Shown here piece by piece: positions 8,333 through 16,830 of a stretch of 64,000 bases of DNA (the stretch's first letter is position 1; every line of letters begins with the position of its first letter). The position numbers and the translations under genes are program-made. Under the pieces are notes generated by a model. It was not told where the DNA came from. It saw nothing but the letters and a program-made list of their open reading frames with translations, and ran no database searches. The stretch spans positions 2,666,001 through 2,730,000 of the forward strand of contig NZ_CP090063.1 of assembly GCF_021391495.1 (NCBI RefSeq), given 5' to 3'. This DNA is from Amycolatopsis acidiphila (lineage in GTDB: Bacteria; Actinomycetota; Actinomycetes; Mycobacteriales; Pseudonocardiaceae).

Positions 8333-8680
8333 TCACCCGCGTTCGCGGACACGTCGCTGTTCGGACCGGATGTGCCGCTCCGGCGCCTCTTCCAGGCCGG
8401 TCAGCGCGGGCAGCCCACCCGGCGGGCGGGCGCCGACTTGCTGTGCGACGTCCATCAGCACATGGTTCTGGGCGTCGAGCTTCGCCTGGGTGGCGCGCTC
8501 GCCCCGGTTCTGCTCGGACTGGATGATGAACACCATCACGAACGTCACGACCGAGGTCACCGAGTTCAGCAGCAACTGCAGCGCCGGACCGTCGGCGCAT
8601 TCCCCTCCTGGGGACGGGTTTCCGGCGGCCGGTGGAGGCGACCGCGCAGGCCGCTGAGCGGGTGCTGGAATGCGGTGGCA
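8333..8680 (-). pseudogene. Remnant of a low-affinity iron permease family gene
   Basis: On the minus strand from about 8580 down to 8333 there is a recognisable C-terminal half: LLLNSVTSVVTFVMVFIIQ followed by QNRGERATQAKLDAQNHVL, the signature of the low-affinity iron permease family (PF04120-type, TFLMVFLIQ...QNRD...KLDEL). Upstream, the expected first membrane segment is not in this frame; a fragment RLVVVATAFQHPL occurs in another frame near 8670. No proper start is present, so the gene is truncated or frameshifted. It lies next to another decayed gene, which suggests an eroding patch of genome. Confidence 0.55.
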
Positions 8681-9048
8681 ACTACGACCAGGCGGCCACT
8701 CGGGCTTGCAGGTGCTCCGCGGGAAGGGACCGGGAAGCGCCGTCCGGTGATCCGCGCCGGCGAACCCCGCATGTGTGTGGTTGGGAAGGAGTACGGGGTC
8801 CGCCGGCCTTTTCGCGGCGGCTTCGGCATTCTCAACCGGCTTTCGCGTGACCAGTTTCGCAACCCGCGCCCCGTCCGCGTACCGCTCCTGCTGCTCGAAA
8901 TCCGCCCGGGAATTCGGCTTCACAGAGCGAAGAACCGGCTCCGGCCGGTGAGCCGGCCCCTGCCCGGAAAAAGGTCTTCGCGGAAATCGTGGACGGGAAT
9001 TGTTTGAACCGCCGCCGGCGGGCAACCAAACGCTGTGAGGTCATTGCG
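8681..9048. other. Non-coding stretch before the glycosyltransferase
   Basis: I see no plausible gene here. Open frames across it have irregular, Arg/Pro-rich compositions. It contains the likely promoter of the glycosyltransferase, but I cannot point to convincing hexamers; only the ribosome site GTGAGG just before 9049 is clear. Confidence 0.5.
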
Positions 9049-10239
9049 ATGCGGGTACTGCTGAACGCCGGTCCGTGGCTTGCGGTGCCGCCTTCCGGCT
9101 ACGGGGGCATCGAGAACGTCGTCGCAACTTTGGTGGCGGAGCTGCGCGAACGCGGTGTCCGGGTGGTCCTGGCGACGGTCGGCACGAGCACGCTTCGTGC
9201 CGAGGAAACCATTTTCCGTCACGAGGAACCACAGTTCCCGCAGTTGCAGCTGCCCTACAACCGCGTGATGGGCTGCGTGCTGGCCCATATGCAACAGGTG
9301 GTGCGGGAACTGTCCCGGCGGGACGACATCGACCTCGTGCACGACCACGTCGAAGCGGTGGGCCCGGCGATCCTGTCGGCGATGGGCACGGGGGCGCCGC
9401 CCACCCTGCACACACTGCACTGGGACCTGGCCAAGCATCCGGCGTTCTACGAGGAGTTCGACGGCGGCGGCCGCCTGTTCGTCAACGGCGTCTCGGCGGC
9501 GCAGCTGGCCAGAGCGCCGGCGGCACTGCGCGCGCACAGCGTGGGACACGTGCACCTGGCGACCCCGCTGGCGTATCGAAGGGGTGCGGCGGCCGAGAAG
9601 GGGCGGTACGCGGTGGTGCTCGGGCGCATCACCGCCGGCAAGGGACAGCACATCGCCGCGCGGCTGGCCCACCGCGTCGGCATGGACGTCGTGCTCGCCG
9701 GCCCGGTGGGGCCGTACGACCAGCCGGCCGCGCTCGACCCGGCGCTCGCCGGGGATGCGGACGCTGTGCGGAATCCCGACGTTCGCTACTGGCGGGACCA
9801 GGTACAGCCGCTGGTTGACGGCGACCGGGTGCGCTGGCTGGGTTCCGTGGGCGCGGCCGAACGTGACGACCTGCTGGCCCGGGCCGCCGTGAGCCTGTTT
9901 CCCCTGCAGTGGGAGGAACCGGGCGGCACCGCCGTGGTCGAGTCGCTGGCCCTGGGCACCCCGGTGGCCGGATACCGGCGGGGCTGCCTGCCCGAGCTGA
10001 TCGACGACGGGCTCACCGGAGTGCTGGTGGAGCCGGGCGACGAGGACGGCCTGGCCGCGGCGATGCACGCCGCCCGGCGGCTGGATCCGCGAGCGTGCCG
10101 CCTGGTCGCCGTGGCCCGGTTCTCGCCCGCTGTGATGGCCGACCGGTACCTCGAGCTCTACGAGCGGGTGCGCCGCGCGGGCGAAGCCGTCGTCCGGCCG
10201 AAGGTGAATACCGCCTGCAGGACGTGCCGCCTGCGCTGA
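9049..10239 (+). CDS. Glycosyltransferase family 4 protein
   Basis: A 396-residue retaining glycosyltransferase of the GT-B fold. The N-terminal domain starts MRVLLNAGPW with the acceptor-side segment PPSGYGGIENVV. The C-terminal nucleotide-sugar domain shows VVLGRITAGKGQHIAARLA, FPLQWEEPGGTAVVESLALGTP (the family EPxGxxxxEAxA-type motif) and PVAGYRRGCLPELI. Actinobacterial genes of this type are often annotated as glycogen or trehalose-related or stress-linked glycosyltransferases; the donor and acceptor cannot be told. ATG 9049 follows GTGAGG at good spacing. The 3' end overlaps the convergent dehydrogenase gene by 82 bp. Confidence 0.87.
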   Translation: MRVLLNAGPWLAVPPSGYGGIENVVATLVAELRERGVRVVLATVGTSTLRAEETIFRHEEPQFPQLQLPYNRVMGCVLAHMQQVVRELSRRDDIDLVHDHVEAVGPAILSAMGTGAPPTLHTLHWDLAKHPAFYEEFDGGGRLFVNGVSAAQLARAPAALRAHSVGHVHLATPLAYRRGAAAEKGRYAVVLGRITAGKGQHIAARLAHRVGMDVVLAGPVGPYDQPAALDPALAGDADAVRNPDVRYWRDQVQPLVDGDRVRWLGSVGAAERDDLLARAAVSLFPLQWEEPGGTAVVESLALGTPVAGYRRGCLPELIDDGLTGVLVEPGDEDGLAAAMHAARRLDPRACRLVAVARFSPAVMADRYLELYERVRRAGEAVVRPKVNTACRTCRLR

Positions 10240-11297
10240 ACGAGTGCCTCGAGCAGGGCGGGCGCTTCTTCGACGGGCACCACGTCGGTCACGACGTGCT
10301 TCCTGACGGCCGCGCCATCCGCACCCCACAGCAGATCGATCGTCCTGGCCGACAACCGTTCCCGGTCCCACTCGTGCGCCAGGCCCCTGGGCACGCGGCC
10401 GATCTGCGCGCACCGCACGGTGAGTCCGTTGTGGTGGAACTCCTCGCCGAGCCGCACGGCAGCCGCACCGTCCTGGTAGAAGGCCAGGTCGATCACCGTG
10501 CCCTGGGGCCGCACCGCGCGCAGGGCGAGCGCGAGGCTCGCCGGCCGGCCTCGGCACTGGAAGACCACGTCCGCGCCCCGGTCTCCGGGGCCGTGCCGCC
10601 ACCGGGTCTTGAGCAGGACGGCCGGATCCACCGTGCCGGGGTCGAGGGCCTCGAAGCCGAGCGCCTCGGCCACGGCGCGACGTTCGGGCGTCGGCTCGAC
10701 GAGCACGACCTCCTGCGCCCCGTGCCACCGGGCGAACAACGCGGTCAGCAGCCCGACCACCCCGGCGCCGGTCACCACCACCACACGCTCGCGCACGCCG
10801 TCGGCCAGCGAACGCACGTCACTGCCCTGCAGATCCGCGGCCGCGTGCAGTAACCCGTTCGCGCAGATCGGCCCCAGATGGGCGACGTAGATGCCGAGCA
10901 GCGGCTCGAGGTCCGCGGGCAGGCGGACCATCCGGTCCGACCGCGGATCGGCCCGGTAGGCGCTGCGGTGGCCGTAGGTCATCGCGACCAGCTCGCCCGT
11001 CTCGAACGCCGGGTCGCGGCTGCCGACCACGGTGGCGACCTGCATGTAGCCCCACCGGCGCACCGGGTAGTCCTGCCCTGGCCGCCGGGAGTCGAACAGG
11101 GCGAGTTCGCTGTCCCAGCCGATGTGCAGGCTCGGATGGGTGCCCTTGACGAAGCTCAGGTCCGTGCCCGCGGACAGTCCACTGTAGAGGGTGCGGACGT
11201 CGACGAGACCCTCGGGCAGTGCCGGTTCGGGCGGTGCGGCCGCGAGCGCGACGCGCCCCGGGCGTTCCACGACGAGCACTCGTTCCTCACGGGACAT
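10158..11297 (-). CDS. Zinc-type alcohol dehydrogenase-like protein (MDR superfamily)
   Basis: A 379-aa medium-chain dehydrogenase/reductase related to sorbitol and threonine dehydrogenases. The Rossmann motif is VVVVTGAGVVGLLTALFA. The usual catalytic Cys near the N-terminus is replaced by SGLSAGTDLSF, and the four-cysteine structural zinc lobe is absent, so this is the zinc-poor branch that often accompanies Gfo/Idh genes in sugar loci. ATG 11297 follows GAGGGCGG. It overlaps the upstream Gfo/Idh gene by 11 bp and ends inside the 3' end of the convergent glycosyltransferase gene. Probable role: NAD(P)-dependent oxidation of a polyol or sugar in locus C. Confidence 0.8.
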   Translation of the reverse strand: MSREERVLVVERPGRVALAAAPPEPALPEGLVDVRTLYSGLSAGTDLSFVKGTHPSLHIGWDSELALFDSRRPGQDYPVRRWGYMQVATVVGSRDPAFETGELVAMTYGHRSAYRADPRSDRMVRLPADLEPLLGIYVAHLGPICANGLLHAAADLQGSDVRSLADGVRERVVVVTGAGVVGLLTALFARWHGAQEVVLVEPTPERRAVAEALGFEALDPGTVDPAVLLKTRWRHGPGDRGADVVFQCRGRPASLALALRAVRPQGTVIDLAFYQDGAAAVRLGEEFHHNGLTVRCAQIGRVPRGLAHEWDRERLSARTIDLLWGADGAAVRKHVVTDVVPVEEAPALLEALVQRRRHVLQAVFTFGRTTASPARRTRS

Positions 11298-12261
11298 CGG
11301 CACCGCCCTCGAGTCGCACCGTCCTCCGTTGCGTGGCCGCGCAGGCGATCGCGCAGGCGAGCCGGTGTGTCCGCAGAGCGTCGGTGTACGGCGTCCGCAC
11401 GGTGTCGGTACGGCCGAGTACGGCATCAACGAAGTCCCGGTCGGCCGCGCGTTTCGCGGCGTCCCGATCGACAGGTCGCGCCCGCGGTGGCTCGGAGCCG
11501 TCGCGGATCTCCAGTGTGTCCTCACCGAGGGACAGGGCCAGATCGTCGGCGAAGATCTCCAGGCCGGCGCGGTGTTTCCAGCCCAGTAGGCAGGTCGCCG
11601 CCAGCGTTCCGACGGCGCCACCGGCGAAACGCAGGGTGGCCACGGTCGCGCCGTCGACGTCTCCGCCCGGGGCGGTGCCGTCGGCGAAGGCGTGCACCTC
11701 GGCGACCTCGCCGACGAGCAGCCGCGCGAGATCCAGCACGTGGATCGCCTGCTCGACGACCTGGCCGCCGGACTGTGCGCGGTGGACCCACCACGGCACC
11801 GGCGGAACCTTGTCCAACCACGTGCCGAGCGCCAGCCGCACCGGCCGGCCCGCCAGGACCTGCCGGGCCTGCTCGACCGCCGCCGAGTACCGCCAGTGGT
11901 GTCCCACCGACGCGAGGACGCCCGCGCGATCGAGTGCCGTGGCCACCCCTTCGGCGACCGTGTCGTCGAGCGCGATCGGTTTCTCCACGAACAGCGCGAT
12001 CCGGGCGGCCGCCAGGGTTTCCTCGGCGGGTCCGTGCGCGTCCGGCGGAACGCAGACGTAGGCCGCGTCGACGCCCGCCTCGACCAGCCCGGGGACTTCC
12101 GGTACCGCGCGCAGGCCGAATTCGGCGGCGAAGGCCTGTGCCCGCCCGGGGTCGGTGTCGGTCACCGCCACGAGTTCGGCGTCGACGAACCCGCTCAGCA
12201 TCCGGGCGTGCCGCATGGCCACCCCGCCCGCTCCGACGAACCCGATCCGGCACCCTGTCAC
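11287..12261 (-). CDS. Gfo/Idh/MocA-family oxidoreductase
   Basis: A 324-aa NAD(P)-dependent sugar or inositol dehydrogenase-type protein. It begins IGFVGAGGVAMRHARML (Rossmann fold), carries the family EKP motif in ALFVEKPIALDD at about residues 90-100, and has a second domain with GGQVVEQAIHVLDLARLLVG, where the histidine is the usual catalytic position. The start is GTG 12261 with AAAGGAG upstream. It is the middle gene of LacI, Gfo/Idh and zinc dehydrogenase on the same strand, so it probably processes the sugar brought in by the ABC importer at 15012-18227. Confidence 0.88.
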   Translation of the reverse strand: MTGCRIGFVGAGGVAMRHARMLSGFVDAELVAVTDTDPGRAQAFAAEFGLRAVPEVPGLVEAGVDAAYVCVPPDAHGPAEETLAAARIALFVEKPIALDDTVAEGVATALDRAGVLASVGHHWRYSAAVEQARQVLAGRPVRLALGTWLDKVPPVPWWVHRAQSGGQVVEQAIHVLDLARLLVGEVAEVHAFADGTAPGGDVDGATVATLRFAGGAVGTLAATCLLGWKHRAGLEIFADDLALSLGEDTLEIRDGSEPPRARPVDRDAAKRAADRDFVDAVLGRTDTVRTPYTDALRTHRLACAIACAATQRRTVRLEGGADVP

Positions 12262-12309
12262 GGCGACTCCTTTGCAGCGGGCTTCCCGTCGTGCGCGCGC
12301 TGAAACGGG

Positions 12310-12339
12310 CGGTCAGCGGCGGGCCGCGGTCCCTGACCG
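12310..12339 (-). terminator. Hairpin between the LacI gene and the Gfo/Idh gene
   Basis: CGGTCAG at 12310-12316 pairs with CTGACCG at 12333-12339, and an inner GCGGC/GCCGC pair lies in the loop. It sits 17 bp after the LacI stop and has no T-run, so it could be a partial terminator or attenuator that lowers expression of the downstream genes. Confidence 0.4.
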
Positions 12340-12355
12340 TCTACGAGGAACGCAT

Positions 12356-13390
12356 TCAGGACCGTAGGCGGGTGCTGTCCCTGAGCATCACTTCGCCGCG
12401 CACGGTCATCGACCGGGGGCGCCGGCGCGCCGTGTCGGTCAGGACCATGCGCATCGCGGTCTTCCCCATTTCCTCCAGGGGGAGGCAAACCGTGGTGAGG
12501 GCGGGCACGTGGTCCTTGACGGTGACGATGTCGTCGAAGCCGGCGACCTGAACGTCCTGGGGGACACGCATTCCCCGGTCCCGCAGGCACGCCATCGCCC
12601 CGATGGCCATAACGTCGTTCACCACGAGGAGGCACATCCCGTTCCGGCCCCGCGCCAGCCCGAACTCGTCGACAAGACGCCGGCACGCGTCGAACCCACC
12701 GTCTCGGGTGAACTCGCCCGGGACCATCGCGACGGGCTCCAGCCCATGGCGCCGAAGCGCTTCGGTGAACCCGGTGGTCCGGTCTACCGCGGTCCGCAAC
12801 TCCACCGGCCCGGTCAGTACAGCGAACCGGCGATGCCCCTGTCCGACGAGGGCCTCGGCGAGCGCGGCGGCACCCGCGCGGTTCTCCGGTACCACCGAGT
12901 CCACGCCCGGCCTGGCCTGGCCGATGACGGCCACCTGCCCACCCAAATCGTGGTAACGCTTGAGCTCCGAGCTCAACAGGCGGTCGTGCTCGCTGCGGCG
13001 GGTCAGCTGTGACCCCACGAGGATGAGCGCATCGGCACGGTGTGAGATGAACGACGTGACGGCTTCGAGTTCGGCGCCGAGGTCGCCTTCGGTGCAGGAC
13101 AGCAGCACCTGCCGGTCGTGCTCGCGCGCGACATGCTGCACGCCGCGCGCTATCGAGGAGAAGTACGGGTCGGCGATGTCCCGCACCACCAGTCCGACCA
13201 GTCCGGTCAACGATCGGGCGAGCGCTTGTGCCTGCGCGTTCGGGACGTAGCCCAGTTCGGCCGCGGCCTTGCGGACCCGTTCGGTCAGGCCCGCACCGGG
13301 GATGCGCGGCGACCCGTTCAGCACCCGCGATGCGGTCGCCTGGGATACCCCGGCATGCCGGGCCACCTCGAGCAGCGTTACCGGCCGCAT
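12356..13390 (-). CDS. LacI-family transcriptional regulator of locus C
   Basis: A 344-aa repressor. The helix-turn-helix is at the extreme N-terminus, VTLLEVARHAGVSQATASRVLNG, with hinge helix ALARSLTGLVGLV, followed by a ribose-binding-type effector domain (VGLVVRDIADPYFSSIARGV, NDVMAIGAMACLRDRG, VAGFDDIVTVKDHVPALTTV). ATG 13390 is preceded by GAGGAG. It starts 8 bp after the DraG-fold gene stop, so it is part of the transporter operon. Candidate targets are the two identical 15-bp operators GGAATGCGCTTTCCC at 18398 and (inverted) 20300. Confidence 0.92.
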   Translation of the reverse strand: MRPVTLLEVARHAGVSQATASRVLNGSPRIPGAGLTERVRKAAAELGYVPNAQAQALARSLTGLVGLVVRDIADPYFSSIARGVQHVAREHDRQVLLSCTEGDLGAELEAVTSFISHRADALILVGSQLTRRSEHDRLLSSELKRYHDLGGQVAVIGQARPGVDSVVPENRAGAAALAEALVGQGHRRFAVLTGPVELRTAVDRTTGFTEALRRHGLEPVAMVPGEFTRDGGFDACRRLVDEFGLARGRNGMCLLVVNDVMAIGAMACLRDRGMRVPQDVQVAGFDDIVTVKDHVPALTTVCLPLEEMGKTAMRMVLTDTARRRPRSMTVRGEVMLRDSTRLRS

Positions 13391-13398
13391 AATTCTCC

Positions 13399-14967
13399 TC
13401 ACTGTCGCCGATCGACGTTCAGTATCGCACCACCTCCAGTAGCGGCCAGGGTGTTCGGGCCGGGTCCGGCCGCAGGCCGGAACGCGTGGGGCACCCACTC
13501 CAGCCCCGGGTGCTCGGCCAACGCCACGATCCATTCGGCGTACTCGCGGTGCGCCGGCGGCCGGCGGATCGTGGCCACCAGCCGGTGGTCGCCGCCGGCG
13601 AGCGACACGTCCGCGCCCTGTCCCATCGGCGGCCGGTGCTGGGTCGGCATGATCATCGACGGTTGGCTGCCGAGCACGAACTCGCCGTCCAGCCACACGC
13701 GGATGTCCTCGGAACAGTTGAACATCAGCCGGCCCTCGACGGCACGGTCGAGGCGGATCGTGTAGCGAATGACGAGAATCAGATCCTCGAACTCCGCCCG
13801 GGGCCACCTGACCCAGGTGCCGGGAACGGTCAGCTGCCGTGCGTTGGCAGGCATCGGCGGCTCGGGTGAGCCTGCCGGCCGCAGCGACGAGATGTCGCGC
13901 TCGCCCCAGACCTGGCCATAGGGGGAGGACCAGCCGACCGACACCGGGATCGTGTAGGGCGTGGGATCGAACGCGCAGTCGTCACCGCGGTCCGGCCACA
14001 CCCCGGTGAGTGCGTCCCGCAGCTTCGACACCTGGTCGGTGAACTCGTCCAGCGACGCCGGCGGGTCGATGCCGACGACCTCCCGGTTGAGGACCAGGTG
14101 CTCGCCGATGGGGGCGAGCCACTTCGCCGGGATCGTGTCCGGCTCGATGATCGCCATCAACGCGCCGACGGACGCGGTCGAGCTGTCGGTGTCGGCGCCA
14201 CAGCCGTTGGTGATGGTGATGGCCTTGTCGAAGTCACCTTCGGACATGAGCCAGCCCAGCACGACGAAACCGGTGTTGATCCGGGTGTCGGTGAAGTCGC
14301 ACGGACCGTACTTGCCGAGGATGAGCGACATCACCTCCTCCCAGTCGTGCCCTTCGGACACCCACACCCGGGTGTCGTGCACGACCTGCCGGATCCGGCT
14401 GCTGATCGGCAGCAGCGCGGATGCCTTGTCCAGCAAGCGATCCGGGTCGCTCTCGACAAAGGCGTGCGACTGGAGCGCGGCCATGAACACCGCTGCCCAG
14501 ATGCCGTCCCCGGCGTGGTCGAAGCAGGCGTCCTCGTAGGCGTAAGCGGCGGCGCGTTCCGGTTCCCCGGGAGCCAGGCAGGCCCACAGCTCGGTGCGGA
14601 TCACCGCGCCTTCGCCGCAGGTGTACCAGTTGTCGAAGGAACCGGTGAACGGCGGGACCAGACCCTCGGCGAGATTCCGCTTGGCGACACCGTATTCGCA
14701 CCAGGGAAAGCGGATGTGCTCGCGCCAGGCCCGCGCGATGACGTGCCGGTCCACTCGCGGCGCCGCCAGTCCGCTCAGCACCGACGCGTAGACGACCTGC
14801 ATGTCGAGATCGTCGTTCGGCACCATCCCCTCGGGAACGGGGACGTAGTAGTCGGCGCGGATGGGACCGTCGAGGCCCTCGAACGACTGGCCGAACGAGC
14901 CGCCCACCGCCTTACCGCGCCAGCAGGCCAGGACCTTCTCGCGATAACGCTCGATCGAGGAGGGCAT
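13399..14967 (-). CDS. ADP-ribosylglycohydrolase (DraG)-family protein with C-terminal beta domain
   Basis: A 522-aa protein. Residues 1 to about 320 match the DraG fold: KVLACWRGKAVGGSFGQSFEG, the metal-site segment PNDDLDMQVVYASVL and the second metal site NGCGADTDSSTASVGALM. DraG-family enzymes use two Mg ions to cleave ADP-ribose or other N/O-glycosidic bonds. The last 190 residues form a predicted beta-rich domain (RYTIRLDRAVEGRLMFNCSEDIRVWLDGEF), resembling a carbohydrate-binding or PA14-like sandwich. The usual family length is near 300, so the fusion is notable. It is encoded directly after the sugar permeases, so it is more likely a glycosidase for the imported compound than a protein de-ADP-ribosylase; that is inference. 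Confidence 0.8.
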   Translation of the reverse strand: MPSSIERYREKVLACWRGKAVGGSFGQSFEGLDGPIRADYYVPVPEGMVPNDDLDMQVVYASVLSGLAAPRVDRHVIARAWREHIRFPWCEYGVAKRNLAEGLVPPFTGSFDNWYTCGEGAVIRTELWACLAPGEPERAAAYAYEDACFDHAGDGIWAAVFMAALQSHAFVESDPDRLLDKASALLPISSRIRQVVHDTRVWVSEGHDWEEVMSLILGKYGPCDFTDTRINTGFVVLGWLMSEGDFDKAITITNGCGADTDSSTASVGALMAIIEPDTIPAKWLAPIGEHLVLNREVVGIDPPASLDEFTDQVSKLRDALTGVWPDRGDDCAFDPTPYTIPVSVGWSSPYGQVWGERDISSLRPAGSPEPPMPANARQLTVPGTWVRWPRAEFEDLILVIRYTIRLDRAVEGRLMFNCSEDIRVWLDGEFVLGSQPSMIMPTQHRPPMGQGADVSLAGGDHRLVATIRRPPAHREYAEWIVALAEHPGLEWVPHAFRPAAGPGPNTLAATGGGAILNVDRRQ

Positions 14968-15011
14968 TCGGACTCCAGTTCTGTGGTCGATGTGGCCTGG
15001 GGACGACGGGT

Positions 15012-15890
15012 TCACCCCTTCACCGAACCCGCCGTCAGACCGCTGATCAGGTAGCGCTGGACGAAGACGAACACCAGGACGGGCGGCAGGGAGGTCACCA
15101 GCCCGGCCGCCATCAGGTTGTTCCACTGTGGCAGCCCGCCGTCTGCCGACGCGCTGACGAACGCCTGGATCCCCACCCCGACGGTGCGGGTGGTGTCCGA
15201 GGTCAGGACGCTGGCGAAGAGCACGTCGTTCCAGGCCAGGACGAAGGCGAAGATCGCGGTCACCACCATGGCCGGACGTGCCAGCGGGAACACCACCTTG
15301 CGCAGGGTCTGTAACCGGGTGGCGCCGTCCAGCGCGGCGGCCTCCTCCAGCTCCTCCGGGATACTCACCAGGTACCCGGTCAGCATCCAGATCGTGTACG
15401 GCAGGCTGAACGACATGTAGGTCAGGATCAGCACCGGCGGGGAGCCGATCAGCTTGACTCCCAGCGCGTTCTGGATCTGCACGTAGATCGCGTAGAGCGG
15501 GATCACCAGCACGATTCCCGGCGTCGAGTAGCACGCCAGCAGCGACAGCCGCAGTGCGTCCCGGCCCCGGAACCGGAAGCGCGAGAGGACGTACGCGGCG
15601 CCGAAGCCCACGATCGAGGACAGCACCGCGGTGCAGGTGGCGACGACGATGCTGTTCTCCAGGTTGCCGGCCAGGTCGATGACACTCCAGATGTCCACGA
15701 AGGCACGCGGCGACAGTCCCTGGACGGACAACGTGGTTCCCGCGACGTCGCTCGGCTGCAACGAGACCAGCACCATGTACCCGATGGGCACGAGCACGAG
15801 CAGCAGGAACACCAGCCCGAAGCCGTAGCCGAGCCAGCTGGAAGCGGCGCGGGCCGCCCGTCGGGGCACCACCTGAACCTCAGTCGTCAT
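15012..15890 (-). CDS. Carbohydrate ABC transporter permease (MalG-like)
   Basis: A 292-aa inner-membrane subunit with six predicted hydrophobic segments. The family EAA loop that contacts the ATPase is PEELEEAAALDGATRLQTLR, about 100 residues before the C-terminus. It overlaps the MalF-like gene by 11 bp. No ATPase gene lies in this operon, so a shared MsiK-type ATPase elsewhere in the genome is likely, as is usual in actinomycetes. Confidence 0.92.
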   Translation of the reverse strand: MTTEVQVVPRRAARAASSWLGYGFGLVFLLLVLVPIGYMVLVSLQPSDVAGTTLSVQGLSPRAFVDIWSVIDLAGNLENSIVVATCTAVLSSIVGFGAAYVLSRFRFRGRDALRLSLLACYSTPGIVLVIPLYAIYVQIQNALGVKLIGSPPVLILTYMSFSLPYTIWMLTGYLVSIPEELEEAAALDGATRLQTLRKVVFPLARPAMVVTAIFAFVLAWNDVLFASVLTSDTTRTVGVGIQAFVSASADGGLPQWNNLMAAGLVTSLPPVLVFVFVQRYLISGLTAGSVKG

Positions 15891-16830
15891 GGGAGTTGAC
15901 TCTTCTCAGGTAATAGGCGACCGGAATGAGCAGCACCAGGAGGTTGACGACGGCGATCGCCGACGCGTGCCCGAAGTCGAAGGACGTGAACGAGGTCGTG
16001 TAGATGGCGATCGGCAGGACGTTCGCCTGCGGGGGCGGCGGGCTGCCGAAGAGGACGAAGGGCAGCGTGAAGTTGTTGAAGTGGTTGATGGCCGACAGAC
16101 ACGCGGCCAGCGCCAGGGTCGGCCTGATCGCGGGCAGGGTGATCGACCAGAACTGCCGCAGCGTGCCGGCACCGTCGATGGCCGCGGCCTCGTAGTAGTC
16201 GTGCGGGACGGACTGCACCACCGCCAGCACCATGATGTAGATGAACGGCCAGCTGGTCCAGATTCCGGTGATCACCAGCGCCCAGAACGAGTTCGGGCCG
16301 ATGAGCCAGATGGTGTCGGGCGAGCCGAGCCCGGTCGCGCCCAGGAACCTGTCGACCAGGCCGGTTTCGGTCTGGAACATCAGGCGCCAGATCAACGCGC
16401 TGGCGAACGCCGGCAGGATGAACGGCAGCAACATCACCGTGCGCAGCAGGGACCTGCCCCGGAGCCGCCGGTTCGCCAGCAGTGCCGCGCCGATGCCGAT
16501 CGGTATCGCCACCGCGGTGGTCAGGACGCTGAAGAACACGCTCGTGCGCAGCGACTTCAGGACCGACAGCGGCCCGGACGGGGCCAGTACATCCAGATAG
16601 TTGAGCAGGCCACGCAGGTGTGTCGCGGTGATCTCACCGATGGTGAACTGGTTCAGTGCCGTCAGGCTGATGAACACCGCGAGCGCGAGCGGGAGGTAGG
16701 TCACCACCGCCATCAGCAGGAAGCTGGGCGACATCAGCCAGTACGGGACCCGGCGGGCGGCCGGGCGGCGGCGGCGACGCTGCGGCGTTGGCGTGTCCGC
16801 CTGCTGCTTGTCCAGAACGGCCCTGGTCAT
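15880..16830 (-). CDS. Carbohydrate ABC transporter permease (MalF-like)
   Basis: A 316-aa membrane subunit, partner of the MalG-like protein. The N-terminus is basic and cytoplasmic, followed by SPSFLLMAVVTYLPLALAVF; the EAA loop is PHDYYEAAAIDGAGTLRQFW. ATG 16830 overlaps the stop of the binding-protein gene (ATGA), so the three transporter genes are translationally linked. Confidence 0.92.
   Translation of the reverse strand: MTRAVLDKQQADTPTPQRRRRRPAARRVPYWLMSPSFLLMAVVTYLPLALAVFISLTALNQFTIGEITATHLRGLLNYLDVLAPSGPLSVLKSLRTSVFFSVLTTAVAIPIGIGAALLANRRLRGRSLLRTVMLLPFILPAFASALIWRLMFQTETGLVDRFLGATGLGSPDTIWLIGPNSFWALVITGIWTSWPFIYIMVLAVVQSVPHDYYEAAAIDGAGTLRQFWSITLPAIRPTLALAACLSAINHFNNFTLPFVLFGSPPPPQANVLPIAIYTTSFTSFDFGHASAIAVVNLLVLLIPVAYYLRRVNSHDD

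Noticed and set aside
13414..13426. CGTTCAGTATCGC, identical to half of the IclR-type operator at 57528
   Set aside because: It lies inside the 3' coding part of the DraG-family gene, lacks the second arm and is next to an unrelated LacI gene; treated as chance.
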